In this document: positions 26,326-33,750 of the stretch, in pieces | How positions within the stretch are numbered: position 1 is the first letter of the stretch | Layout of the letters: the number at the start of each line of letters is the position of its first letter | From: Myxococcales bacterium | Lineage (GTDB): Bacteria; Myxococcota_A; Polyangia; Polyangiales; JAFGIB01 | Direction: 5' to 3' | Length of the DNA stretch: 64,000 nt | NCBI GenBank assembly: GCA_029880325.1 | Contig: JAOUOP010000003.1 | Location: 124,001-188,000, forward strand | Program-made: the position numbers and the translations under genes | Notes under the pieces: generated by a model | Told to the model about the DNA's origin: nothing | Databases searched by the model: none | Seen by the model: the letters and a program-made list of their open reading frames with translations, nothing else

Positions 26326-27069
26326 TCAGCGCGACAGCAGCGGCTTCAGGTGCGCGTCGTCGGGTAGCTGCGCTTCGATCACCGCAGCGTTCGGGGAGAA
26401 GCGGTGCTCGGCGAGCAGGCGCGGGCGGGCGATGCGGTCCATGCGAAACATGCGGGGCTCACCCTTGTCGATGTCGTGGGCGAGCACGTACCAGAGCGGC
26501 GATTGGACCAGCAGCCCGTGGGGCTCCACGCGCCGAACGGATTTGCGACCGTGGCGGTCGCGATAGTGGAAGCCGAGCCCGAGACCCGCGGTGAAGGCGG
26601 CCTCGAAGTGACCGAGCAACTCGGGGGGCGGCGTGCCGGCGCCCTCCCGAGTGGCCGCGCTGGCCGCCGGGCCCACATAGACTCGGCGGCACAGGGCCCT
26701 GAGCTCACGCGCCTTGTGCCGAGGCAGGCTGCCGAGCAGTTTGGCCAGGGCCGAGCGTGCAGCTTCGCCCCAGGGCAGGTCGCTGGCCTCGCGCGACAGC
26801 CGCGCTGCCAGCCAGATCGAGGCCGCCTCGGCCAACGATAGGTGCACGGCTGTCACGCCCCGGTCGCTCTCGAGGCGCACGCCGCCGCCGGGACCGGGTT
26901 CGCCCGTGATCGGCATCCCGCGCTCGCGCAGGGTCGCCAGATCCCGAAGCAGCGTGCGCTCGCTGACGCCGAGTTCGGTCGCGAGCGCCAAGACCGTGGT
27001 TCCCTCGCTGGCGCGCAGCAATTCGGCGAGATCCAGCAGGCGTTCGGCACGGCCCATCGCTGTCAGCAT
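26326..27069 (-). CDS. HTH-WYL (YafY-type) transcriptional regulator
   Basis: A 247-residue protein. The N-terminal helix-turn-helix is TTVLALATELGVSERTLLRDLATLRERG (residues about 24-51). The C-terminal part is a WYL-type ligand domain with HGLLVQSPLWYVLAHDIDKGEPRMFRMDRI near residues 184-213. WYL proteins usually repress or activate neighbouring stress or DNA-damage genes and may sense single-stranded DNA or small ligands. ATG 27069 is the first start; ATG 27057 (MGRAER) is possible and would place the TGACA half-sites outside the coding region. It is upstream of the ABM-like and AlkD-like genes, which are its probable targets. Confidence 0.87.
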   Translation of the reverse strand: MLTAMGRAERLLDLAELLRASEGTTVLALATELGVSERTLLRDLATLRERGMPITGEPGPGGGVRLESDRGVTAVHLSLAEAASIWLAARLSREASDLPWGEAARSALAKLLGSLPRHKARELRALCRRVYVGPAASAATREGAGTPPPELLGHFEAAFTAGLGLGFHYRDRHGRKSVRRVEPHGLLVQSPLWYVLAHDIDKGEPRMFRMDRIARPRLLAEHRFSPNAAVIEAQLPDDAHLKPLLSR

Positions 27070-27090
27070 TTGTCACCGATGGCGACGACG

Positions 27091-27696
27091 TCAAGAGCGG
27101 TGCGGGTCCAGGGCCTCGCCCGCCCGCGCCGTGTAGCGTTCGAGCTGCTCGACGATGCCAGCGGGCCAAGCGAGGGTCAGGTCGGCCAAGCGCTCGAAGT
27201 CGGCTGCGAAGAGGGCGCGCGTGGCTTCCTCGAAGTCGGGCTGGTCGCCAGCGATGTCCCATATGAAACGGTGGGCCGCGTCGATGGCCTTGCGCGCGCG
27301 GGCTTCGGGGGCCTGGGCCTTTGCCGCCGCTTCCACCAGACGCCGCAGTGTCGCCGAGGCGCCGCCGCGCTGCTCCGACAGCCACTGCCAGTGCCGCGGC
27401 AGCAGCGAGACCTCGCGCGAGACCACGCCCAGTCGCGGCCGGCCCGGTCCACGCCGGGGCTCAGCCGCCGGCGGTGGCTCGGGCGGGGCGTCGAGGCGGG
27501 CGAGCACCTGCGTGAGGCTGCCGTCGTAGTCGACGTCCACAACACGCCCGCTGTCGTCGTCGTAGAGCGCCAGGCGCCGGGTTTCGCCGTCGTCGAGTTG
27601 CCCCTTGCCCAGGGCCACCAGCTCCCGCAGGGGACCGCGCCCCAGCAGCTCGGTACCGGCAAAGCCGGCCACGATCTGCGGTGTATTGGTATCCAT
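27091..27696 (-). CDS. DUF2239 family protein
   Basis: A 201-residue protein resembling DUF2239: an N-terminal AGFAGTELLGRGPLRELV, a Gly/Pro/Arg linker (EPRRGPGRPRLGV), then SREVSLLPRHWQWLSEQRGGASATLRRLVEAA and a DIAGDQPDFEEATRALFAADFERL helix. This family is common in soil proteobacteria and has no established activity. The Arg-rich linker is compatible with nucleic-acid binding, but that is only an impression. It has its own promoter with two palindromic sites upstream and no obvious Shine-Dalgarno sequence. It is followed by the WYL regulator gene 22 bp downstream. Confidence 0.75.
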   Translation of the reverse strand: MDTNTPQIVAGFAGTELLGRGPLRELVALGKGQLDDGETRRLALYDDDSGRVVDVDYDGSLTQVLARLDAPPEPPPAAEPRRGPGRPRLGVVSREVSLLPRHWQWLSEQRGGASATLRRLVEAAAKAQAPEARARKAIDAAHRFIWDIAGDQPDFEEATRALFAADFERLADLTLAWPAGIVEQLERYTARAGEALDPHRS

Positions 27697-27706
27697 GCAC
27701 CCAGTA

Positions 27707-27745
27707 TTACCCGGGTAAAATTCCCGCGCAATATTATCCGGGTAA
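27707..27745 (-). promoter_or_regulatory. Two palindromic operators and possible promoter upstream of DUF2239 gene
   Basis: TTACCCGGGTAA at 27707-27718 (perfect palindrome) and TTATCCGGGTAA at 27734-27745 (one mismatch) are spaced 27 nt apart. On the minus strand TTGCGC and TAATAC, 16 nt apart, could form a -35 and -10 that place the transcript start almost at the ATG. A TetR-like or other dimeric repressor is suggested, but no regulator gene is adjacent apart from the WYL gene further downstream. Confidence 0.55.
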
Positions 27746-27765
27746 AAATAGCGGGGCAGCCCCGT

Positions 27766-27897
27766 TCAGCAGCTCTCGCAACCGGGCCCGCGCGGCTCGC
27801 AGGCGATGATGCGTCCTCGGGCGTCGAGGGCGAACTCGCAGCAGGCCTCCAGTAGCAGTCGCAGCTTGGCCCGTCCCCGCTGCACCCGCGACTTCAT
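27766..27897 (-). pseudogene. C-terminal relic of an ECF sigma factor (SigZ-like)
   Basis: 43 codons starting at an ATG at 27897 encode MKSRVQRGRAKLRLLLEACC and end in GCESC. This matches the very end of region 4 in SigZ-type sigma factors, where SRVQRGR follows the helix-turn-helix and the tail is Cys-rich. The rest of sigma region 4 and all of region 2 are missing upstream (27898-28172 contains no related coding in any frame). I read it as a decayed or truncated gene, although a short functional peptide cannot be excluded. The Cys pair at the end is intact. Confidence 0.65.
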
Positions 27898-28172
27898 GGC
27901 CTGGCTCCTTTTTGGGCTTGGCGCGGCGGCTGGCTCGGCCCGGCCGTGCCTCTCACCTGGAGGACGGGCCTTGTCGCCAAAGGACGCAAGGTCGGAGCCA
28001 GCGGTCGCATTTTTGTCGCGACCACGGCCCCAGCCGGGCGCCTCAGTGTGCCAGCCGGCTCGCCCGGGCCAATGCGGTTTGCCCGCGGCGCACCCGTGCG
28101 TACTTCGTGGGGGCCCCTGGAGCCACAGGCATCCGGGCGCTTCCATGCAAAGTCCCTGAAGGGAGGACGACA

Positions 28173-29009
28173 GTGAAGGTCAAAGACGTGATGCAGCGGA
28201 AGGTCACGACCGTCGCCGAAGATGACAAGCTGGGCCTGGCCCTGCAGTTGATGCTGTGGAATGAGATCCGCCATCTGCCGGTGCTGCGCGCCGCCGACGG
28301 CAGGGTTACGGGCATCGTCAGCGAGCGCGACGTGCTGCGCGCCCGGCAGGGCGGCGACGACGGGCAGGTGCTCGAGCGCCAGGTGCGCGAGTTCATGACC
28401 TCGCCGGTCGACCACATCCATCCCAACGCCGAGCTGGCCGATGCCGCCGCCGATCTGAGCACGCGCAAGCTCGGCTGTCTGCCGGTGGTCGATGGTGGGG
28501 AGCTGGTGGGCATCGTCACCGTCAGCGACCTTTTGGGCACCATGGCCCAGTCGCCCCTCAAGCGCAGCGAGCCCCTGCGCGACGGTGCCACGGCCAGCAC
28601 GCTGATGCAGCGCGATCCGATCACCGCCCACGCCGACGACGGTCTGCTGTCGGCCACCTCCAAGATGATGGCCGCGGGCGTGCGGCATCTGGTCGTGGTG
28701 GATGCCGACGGGCAGGTGCTGGGCATCGTTTCCGATCGCGATGTGCGCACGGTCATCGGCGATCCCGTCGCAGCCCTGGAGGCCGCTGCCGACGGCAAGG
28801 CCTCAGACGCCCTGCAGCGGTTGCGTGTGGAGGACGCGATGACGCCCGACCCGCGCACGGTGCCGATCGATGAGAACGTGCGCCTTCTTCTCGACGCCCT
28901 GCTCACCGATCGTTTCGGCGCCCTGCCCGTGGTCGACGCCCAGGAGCGCCTGGTGGGCATCGTTTCCTACATCGATGTCCTGCGCCACGTGGCTGCGGCC
29001 ATGGAGTAG
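28173..29009 (+). CDS. Four-CBS-domain protein
   Basis: A 278-residue soluble protein made of two Bateman modules (four CBS units): DVMQRKVTTVAEDDKLGLALQLM, then MTSPVDHIHPNAELADAA, a third MQRDPITAHADDGLLSATSKMM, and a fourth MTPDPRTVPIDENVRLLLDALL. Each unit ends with the LPVVD...LVGIV strand. CBS pairs bind adenosine nucleotides such as AMP or ATP and act as energy sensors. Start GTG 28173 has GGGAGG (28161-28166) upstream. It is followed by a thioesterase gene and faces a UspA/CBS group on the opposite strand, a cluster with a stress-signalling flavour. Confidence 0.9.
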   Translation: MKVKDVMQRKVTTVAEDDKLGLALQLMLWNEIRHLPVLRAADGRVTGIVSERDVLRARQGGDDGQVLERQVREFMTSPVDHIHPNAELADAAADLSTRKLGCLPVVDGGELVGIVTVSDLLGTMAQSPLKRSEPLRDGATASTLMQRDPITAHADDGLLSATSKMMAAGVRHLVVVDADGQVLGIVSDRDVRTVIGDPVAALEAAADGKASDALQRLRVEDAMTPDPRTVPIDENVRLLLDALLTDRFGALPVVDAQERLVGIVSYIDVLRHVAAAME

Positions 29010-29059
29010 CGGCGCTTGACAGTCGCAATCGCCTGCGCCGAAATTCACGCGGTTTCAGC

Positions 29060-29503
29060 GTGGGCGAAAGCGAGCATCAGGTCCCGGAGTTTCGGCTCGA
29101 CGTGCGCGTCGAGGGCGCCGACGTGGACGAGCAGGGCCACGTCTCCAACATCGTCTACGTGCGCTGGATTCAGGATGTGGCCGTGGCCCACTCCACGGCC
29201 CTGGGCTACGCCCACGCCGACTATGTTGGGCTCGGATCGTTCTTCGTGGTGCGCAAGCACGAGGTCGAGTACCTGCGCCCGGCCTACGCGGGCGAAGAGG
29301 TCGCCCTGCTGACGCACATCGCGCGCTGGCGTGCGGCCTCCTGCGAGCGCAAGACCCGCATCGAGCGCGTCTCGGACGGCGCGCTGCTGTGCCGCGCCAC
29401 CACTTTGTGGGCCTTCATCGACATCGCCACGGGCAAGCCCATGCGCATCCCCGGCGAGATGAAAGAGGGCTTCGGGTTCGCGGGTGTCAACGCACGACGG
29501 TGA
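29060..29503 (+). CDS. Acyl-CoA thioesterase, hotdog fold (YbgC/4HBT-like)
   Basis: A 147-residue single-domain protein with the 4HBT pattern VEGADVDEQGHVSNIVYVRWIQDVA (Asp-containing catalytic helix, residues about 18-42) and a long central strand region KHEVEYLRPAYAGEEV. It would hydrolyse short or medium acyl-CoA, and homologues associate with the Tol-Pal system. Start GTG 29060 is the first plausible codon. It lies 50 bp after the CBS gene and overlaps the convergent UspA gene by 17 bp. Confidence 0.85.
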   Translation: MGESEHQVPEFRLDVRVEGADVDEQGHVSNIVYVRWIQDVAVAHSTALGYAHADYVGLGSFFVVRKHEVEYLRPAYAGEEVALLTHIARWRAASCERKTRIERVSDGALLCRATTLWAFIDIATGKPMRIPGEMKEGFGFAGVNARR

Positions 29504-29912
29504 CGGGGCAGGGCGCGTGCCGGATCACGCGTTCGCTCACGCTTCCGATCAGCACTTCCTGCATCGGCGATAGCCCGCGGCTGCCCATGACGATGTGGAT
29601 GAAGCCTTCGTTCTCGGCCATGGCCAAGATCTCCTTGGCCGGATCGCCGAAGACCTGGCGATGGCTGAGCTTCACCTCGCCCATCGAGGCCTCGGCTTTG
29701 CTGAAGGCGGCTTTCGACACCTCGTCCTGGGCCTTGCCCAGATCGACCTGGCTCAGCGCCACCAGCCCCATCGCTGCGACCGCAGTCGCGTCGTAGACGT
29801 GCACGAGCGTGACCTCCGCGTCCAGGGCCCGCGCCAGCTCGGCGGCCTGGGCCGCGGCCCGGCACGAGCCGTCCGAACCATCCACCGGTACCAGAATCTT
29901 CTTGGCGCCCAC
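29487..29912 (-). CDS. Universal stress protein (UspA family)
   Basis: A 141-residue single Usp domain: strand KKILVPVDGSDGS, and the ATP-binding end GSRGLSPMQEVLIGSVSERVIRHAPCPVTVV (G-x2-G-x9-G-S/T). ATP-binding type, stress-induced cytoplasmic protein. Start GTG 29912 sits 2 nt after the stop of the upstream CBS gene, so the two are cotranscribed, as in many UspA-CBS pairs. Its 3' end overlaps the convergent thioesterase by 17 bp. Confidence 0.92.
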   Translation of the reverse strand: MGAKKILVPVDGSDGSCRAAAQAAELARALDAEVTLVHVYDATAVAAMGLVALSQVDLGKAQDEVSKAAFSKAEASMGEVKLSHRQVFGDPAKEILAMAENEGFIHIVMGSRGLSPMQEVLIGSVSERVIRHAPCPVTVVR

Positions 29913-29914
29913 GC

Positions 29915-30715
29915 TCAGTTCCTTTCGACGTGGAGAAAGTCGGAGGTGGTGACGATGCCACCGATGCCGTCCAGCTCCATCACCACCAGATGCCGCGTGC
30001 GCGTGGCCACGGCCTGGGCTGCGGCCCGGTGCACGGGCATGCTCGCCGGCATCGATAGCACGGCCGGGCTAAACCACTGGTCAACTTTCGATTCCTGGGG
30101 CCAGCGCTCCGCGGCCAGGGCTTCCTCCTGACCGAAGACGCCGATGGGCCAGCCCCGCTCCACCACGACCAGGCCGTGCACGTGGGCGTTTTGCAAGCGC
30201 TCGATGGCCGATGCGGTATTGGCCTCGGGGCTGAGGGTCACCACCGACGCCGACATCAGCGTGCCCAGGGGCTGCTTCAGCCGCGCCTCGGCCACCGTGG
30301 CCATCACGTCCCAGGTGGAGAGCACCCCCACCAGGCGCCCCTGCTCGACCACCAGCAGTCGGTGGATGCGCTCCTTTTGCAGCTTCTCGACGGCCGCTTC
30401 CATCGATTGGCCGACGTCGATGGTGCTGGGCGCGCCGGCGAGGGTGTCGCCCACGCGCCGGTCGGGCAGCTCCAGGTGCCCGTGACGCCCGAGGCTGACG
30501 GTCGGCACGGCGCCGGCGTGCAAGAGATCGGTGCGCGTGATGACCCCCAGTGGACGAAACTCGGCGTCCACCACGGCGATGCCCGAGACGTCCAGGTCTT
30601 CGAGCATGTATTCGATCTGCGGCAGCTTGGCGTCCGGACTGACCGTGTACAGCGGCGGCGTCATCCGATCGCGCAGGGGAATGTCAAAGACGGACACGGC
30701 TATGAATTTAGACAC
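29915..30715 (-). CDS. CBS-domain protein paired with UspA
   Basis: A 266-residue protein with tandem CBS domains: MTPPLYTVSPDAKLPQIEYML, then DVGQSMEAAVEKLQKERIHRLLVVE, then MSASVVTLSPEANTASAIERLQ with a final LDGIGGIVTTSDFLH. Two Bateman modules, likely nucleotide-sensing. Start GTG 30715 is the longest reading; a GTG a few codons later is also possible. It is transcribed just ahead of uspA with 2 nt between them, and behind the metallo-hydrolase gene by 39 bp. Confidence 0.88.
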   Translation of the reverse strand: MSKFIAVSVFDIPLRDRMTPPLYTVSPDAKLPQIEYMLEDLDVSGIAVVDAEFRPLGVITRTDLLHAGAVPTVSLGRHGHLELPDRRVGDTLAGAPSTIDVGQSMEAAVEKLQKERIHRLLVVEQGRLVGVLSTWDVMATVAEARLKQPLGTLMSASVVTLSPEANTASAIERLQNAHVHGLVVVERGWPIGVFGQEEALAAERWPQESKVDQWFSPAVLSMPASMPVHRAAAQAVATRTRHLVVMELDGIGGIVTTSDFLHVERN

Positions 30716-30754
30716 CGGCGCAAAGCGCGCAAGGGCCCCCTTAAACTCGCGGTC

Positions 30755-31654
30755 TCAGGGGGTGAGCATGAAGCGCGTGCCGACACCCGGCTCGCCCTCG
30801 GCGCGCACCCGGCCCAGCTCCATCAGGTGCAGCATGTGGGCCAGCACCGAGCGGGCCGCGGCGCCGTGCATGGGGCGCGGTAGCTCGCGGTACATCTCTT
30901 CCACCATCTGGGCGATGTGCTCGACACCGCGCTGCAGGCAGTCGACGATCTGGGCTTCGCGCTGCTTGCGGTGTTCGATGAAGGAGCGCACGAAGGGCTT
31001 GGGCTCTTCGATCACCGGGCCGTGGGTCGGGTAGTAGCGCAGGTCGTCGCGCTCGAGCAGCAGATCCAGGCTGGCCATGTAGCTGGCCATGTCTCCGTCC
31101 GGCGGCGACACGATCGAAGTCGACCAGCCCATCACGTGGTCACCCGAAAACAGCGCCTTCTCCTCGATCAACTGAAAGCAAAGATGGTTACTGCAGTGGC
31201 CCGGCGTGTGCACGCACTCGATGCTCCAGCCATCGCCCAGGAGCACGTCGCCGTGACCCATCGCCTCGTCGGGCCGAAACTCGTGGTCGGCGCCGGCCTC
31301 GACCTTGGCGCCGCGCTCGTAGCGGCCCTCGCCGTGGGCCCCAAAACCGTAGGTGCGAGCGCCAGTACGCTCCTTGACCAGGGCGGCGCCGGGCGAGTGG
31401 TCGTTGTGGGTGTGGGTGACCAACTGATGGGTGATTTCCTCGCCCTCGAGGGCCGACAGCAGCGCCTCGATGTGCTCGGGCTTTTTGGGCCCCGCATCGA
31501 TCACGGCCACCTTGCCGCGACCGATCACATAGGTGCCGGTGCCGGTGTAGGTGAAGGGGCCGGGGTTCTTCGCGACGATGCGGCGCACCAGGGGGCTGAC
31601 CTCCTCCAGCGTCCCGTAGCTCACCTCGAGTTCGTGTCGAAATTCGATCGCCAT
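30755..31654 (-). CDS. Metallo-beta-lactamase fold hydrolase (LACTB2-like)
   Basis: A 299-residue protein with THTHNDHSPG (HxHxDH metal motif) near residues 85-95, then HTPGHCSNHLC and SGDHVMGWSTSIV, and a C-terminal helical extension (KQREAQIVDCLQRGVEHIAQMVEEMY) resembling the winged-helix tail of LACTB2/RNase-like MBL proteins. Possible roles are RNA processing or thioester hydrolysis. Start ATG 31654 was chosen; the frame is open further (to 31819), but the extension is Pro/Arg-rich and lacks family resemblance. It is the first gene of a three-gene minus-strand run with the CBS and UspA genes. Confidence 0.86.
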   Translation of the reverse strand: MAIEFRHELEVSYGTLEEVSPLVRRIVAKNPGPFTYTGTGTYVIGRGKVAVIDAGPKKPEHIEALLSALEGEEITHQLVTHTHNDHSPGAALVKERTGARTYGFGAHGEGRYERGAKVEAGADHEFRPDEAMGHGDVLLGDGWSIECVHTPGHCSNHLCFQLIEEKALFSGDHVMGWSTSIVSPPDGDMASYMASLDLLLERDDLRYYPTHGPVIEEPKPFVRSFIEHRKQREAQIVDCLQRGVEHIAQMVEEMYRELPRPMHGAAARSVLAHMLHLMELGRVRAEGEPGVGTRFMLTP

Positions 31655-31834
31655 GGCTGTCGTCCGCCATAGCATGGGGGCCGGCGGCGGCGCCAGCATG
31701 GGGCACCGACCGCTCGCCGGGTCCCATCCAGTCCTGTCGACGCGGGCCGCCGCCGCGAGCGGAAGCGAGCCGGGGGGATGGAGCGCGCCCTGAGTTGTGC
31801 CAATAGGGGCCGTGCTCATTCCGGCGGGGTGCGT

Positions 31835-32029
31835 GTGTCGAAAATCCGTGTGTGGCCGGCCTGTATGCTTTGGGGCGTGCTGTTGCTAGTGGCCCGCGCC
31901 GAGTACCAGTTTGTGCTGAGCGGTGAGAGCACGACGCTGCAGGGTGACTCCTGCGTCGCGCTGGCCGATGCGGCCGGCACTCCCTCCTCGGCCTTGCCGC
32001 TGTCGGCAGACCTCGTGTTCAGGCCTTGA
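31835..32029 (+). CDS. Putative small exported protein, hypothetical
   Basis: A 64-residue frame from GTG 31835 reading SKIRVWPACMLWGVLLLVARA then EYQFVLSGES. It has a basic start, a hydrophobic core and an A-x-A-like end, as in a signal peptide, leaving a mature part of about 40 residues. No family recognised and no strong ribosome-binding site. It lies alone in the 482-bp stretch between the MBL gene (start 31654) and the next gene on the minus strand (end 32137). The rest of that stretch shows nothing else of note. Low confidence. Confidence 0.3.
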   Translation: MSKIRVWPACMLWGVLLLVARAEYQFVLSGESTTLQGDSCVALADAAGTPSSALPLSADLVFRP

Positions 32030-32136
32030 CCCGCCGCGTAGCGCCTTTGCATCGACCAAGCCCTTGGCGTCGCCGAGGCTGCGGTGCTTTCACCGCCCTG
32101 CCCGCCGGGCGTGTACGCAGGACACAGGAGCCCGTA

Positions 32137-32715
32137 TCACTCGACCCTGTCGCCATCGTAGTGCACCAGGTGCACCTGACGCGCGGCTCCCTGCCAGGGG
32201 CTTTGGACGAATTCGACGCGTGGCCCATGAGCTCCGGCGACCCGTGCTGCGCCCAGGTGCCAGCCGGCGAGCACGAGACCGTGGGTCATGGGAATGTCGG
32301 GGTAGTCATGGACCGTGAAGCGTACGACGCCGCGTTCGAGTTCTTCGACGGTGAGCGACCCGAAATCGTAGTAGTTGCTCCACACGGGGCCCATGACATG
32401 GAGGGTTTCGAGGATGCCGCGAGTCCCGGCGAAGGCGCGGTGGGGACCGCTGAGCGCCTCCTGACTACCAGCGGCACCGATCTCGATTAGACGATCGGGG
32501 TCTTGCTTGAGCATCTCTCGGTAGGTCAGGCCCAGCAGCTCCCACAGCAACTCGATGGGGTACCACTCGGTGAGCAGGACTCGATCGACGAAGAGCGTTT
32601 CGAGACCCGCGCTCAGTGCCGGCAGCGAATGGTTGCGACGGTGGACCTTGAGGATTTTGACCAGCCCGATGACGCTGAGGCCCTTGACGTGTCGCTTGAC
32701 TGAACTTGGCGGCAT
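32137..32715 (-). CDS. Protein resembling Myxococcales-restricted TIGR02265 (DUF2378)
   Basis: A 192-residue soluble protein. It begins with SSVKRHVKGLSVIGLVKILKVH, continues EWYPIELLWELLGLTYREML and has SGPHRAFAGTRGILETLH and FTVHDYPDIPMTHG. The layout resembles TIGR02265 proteins, a paralogous set confined to myxobacteria with no known function. ATG 32715 was chosen; ATG 32760 (15 codons upstream) is in frame and possible. Beyond that the long open frame is antisense to other coding. It lies downstream of the thioredoxin-like gene on the same strand with 115 bp between them. Confidence 0.55.
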   Translation of the reverse strand: MPPSSVKRHVKGLSVIGLVKILKVHRRNHSLPALSAGLETLFVDRVLLTEWYPIELLWELLGLTYREMLKQDPDRLIEIGAAGSQEALSGPHRAFAGTRGILETLHVMGPVWSNYYDFGSLTVEELERGVVRFTVHDYPDIPMTHGLVLAGWHLGAARVAGAHGPRVEFVQSPWQGAARQVHLVHYDGDRVE

Positions 32716-32830
32716 TGTCCTGATTGTAGCGCGAGTCCCGGGCCCGCCTTGCGAAAACATCGTGGAAGGGAGCTGCCGGGCCGCCAGTGTCGAGCCGGGT
32801 AGCTGTCGGCTCGATCGCCACCTTGGGGCT

Positions 32831-33403
32831 CTATATCGCAAGCACCCGCTGCATCGACTGCACCAGCCTTTCGGCCGCCACCGGGCTGTAGAAATAGGGG
32901 TAGCGCGGGTGGCCGCTGTTGAGGTCTTCTCGGTGCACTCCGCGGCGGTCGATGAAGAAGACCCGCGGCACGTACTCGCCGAAGCTTCCAAAGCGGTCGC
33001 GCAGCCAGGCCGGGCGCTCGTCGCCGTTCTGGCGCACCATCACCATGCGTTTGGCGAGGTTGACCACGTCCGGGCGCTCGAAGACCGGCGCCAGCTCCTT
33101 GCAGCGCCCGCACCAGTCGGCATACACGACCAGACACAGGGGTTTGTTCTCGGCCGCCGCTTGCGCCTGACCTTGTTCGAAGCTCTGCCAGGTGATGCGG
33201 CTGGTCCACTGGATCGCCTTCGGATCTGTAGGGGCCTGTGCCTGTTGCGCTTGCTCGGCTTCAGCCATGGCTTCAGCCTGTGTCGAAGCTTGCGCAGTCG
33301 CTGTGGGCTCCTTCGCTGTGTCCGGGGGCGTGTCAGCCGTGCCGGAACTGGTGGTTTGGCAACCCGCGCACACGGCCAAGAGCAGTGGAAGCATCCGACC
33401 CAT
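32831..33403 (-). CDS. Thioredoxin-fold lipoprotein
   Basis: A 190-residue protein with an N-terminal hydrophobic segment MLPLLLAVCAGCQ (probable lipidation at the second Cys), a Gln/Ala-rich linker of about 40 residues and a thioredoxin domain with CGRC in VYADWCGRCKELAPVFERPDV. It resembles the C-terminal thioredoxin unit of DsbD or DUF255-type thiol-disulfide proteins and would act in the periplasm. Start ATG 33403 was chosen because the frame open to 33646 crosses repeat element D and looks non-coding. The flanking CxxC is intact, so reductase activity is expected. Confidence 0.83.
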   Translation of the reverse strand: MGRMLPLLLAVCAGCQTTSSGTADTPPDTAKEPTATAQASTQAEAMAEAEQAQQAQAPTDPKAIQWTSRITWQSFEQGQAQAAAENKPLCLVVYADWCGRCKELAPVFERPDVVNLAKRMVMVRQNGDERPAWLRDRFGSFGEYVPRVFFIDRRGVHREDLNSGHPRYPYFYSPVAAERLVQSMQRVLAI

Positions 33404-33494
33404 GACCACCTTGTAGCGCAGCTGGCTTCCGACCGCAGCCCACCTGCGCCTACCATTGCCCCCACCGACGGCGACTTCCCGGCCTCTGCGGTTA

Positions 33495-33674
33495 AGGGCT
33501 CGCGAAACGATAACTTCCCCCTTTGGCACGCACCGGCGGGCACGCTCGGGCCGTGCGTCCTCGAAGAATTCCTCGATGTACCTCGGGTACGACTGCGGAT
33601 TGTCCTCCGGGCGCCGTCCCGACCGCACTCCGCCGTCACGCACCAAAGGGGGAAGTTATTGTTTCGCGAGCCCT
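33495..33674. repeat. Inverted-repeat element D (32-bp arms, one mismatch)
   Basis: The arms at 33495-33526 and 33643-33674 are reverse complements with a single mismatch, enclosing 116 nt. The interior read on the minus strand contains GAGGTACAT, then CGAGGAATTC, comparable with the cores of elements A and C. It occupies the middle of the 347-bp divergent region between the thioredoxin-like gene (start 33403) and the TPR protein (start 33751), so it may affect either promoter. No transposase is present. Confidence 0.7.
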
Positions 33675-33750
33675 AAGATCGTAGACCCGATCCGGTGTAG
33701 CATGGGGGTCGCGCCCGGGCTGCCGTGCAGCCGCGGCCGGACCTTTTCCG

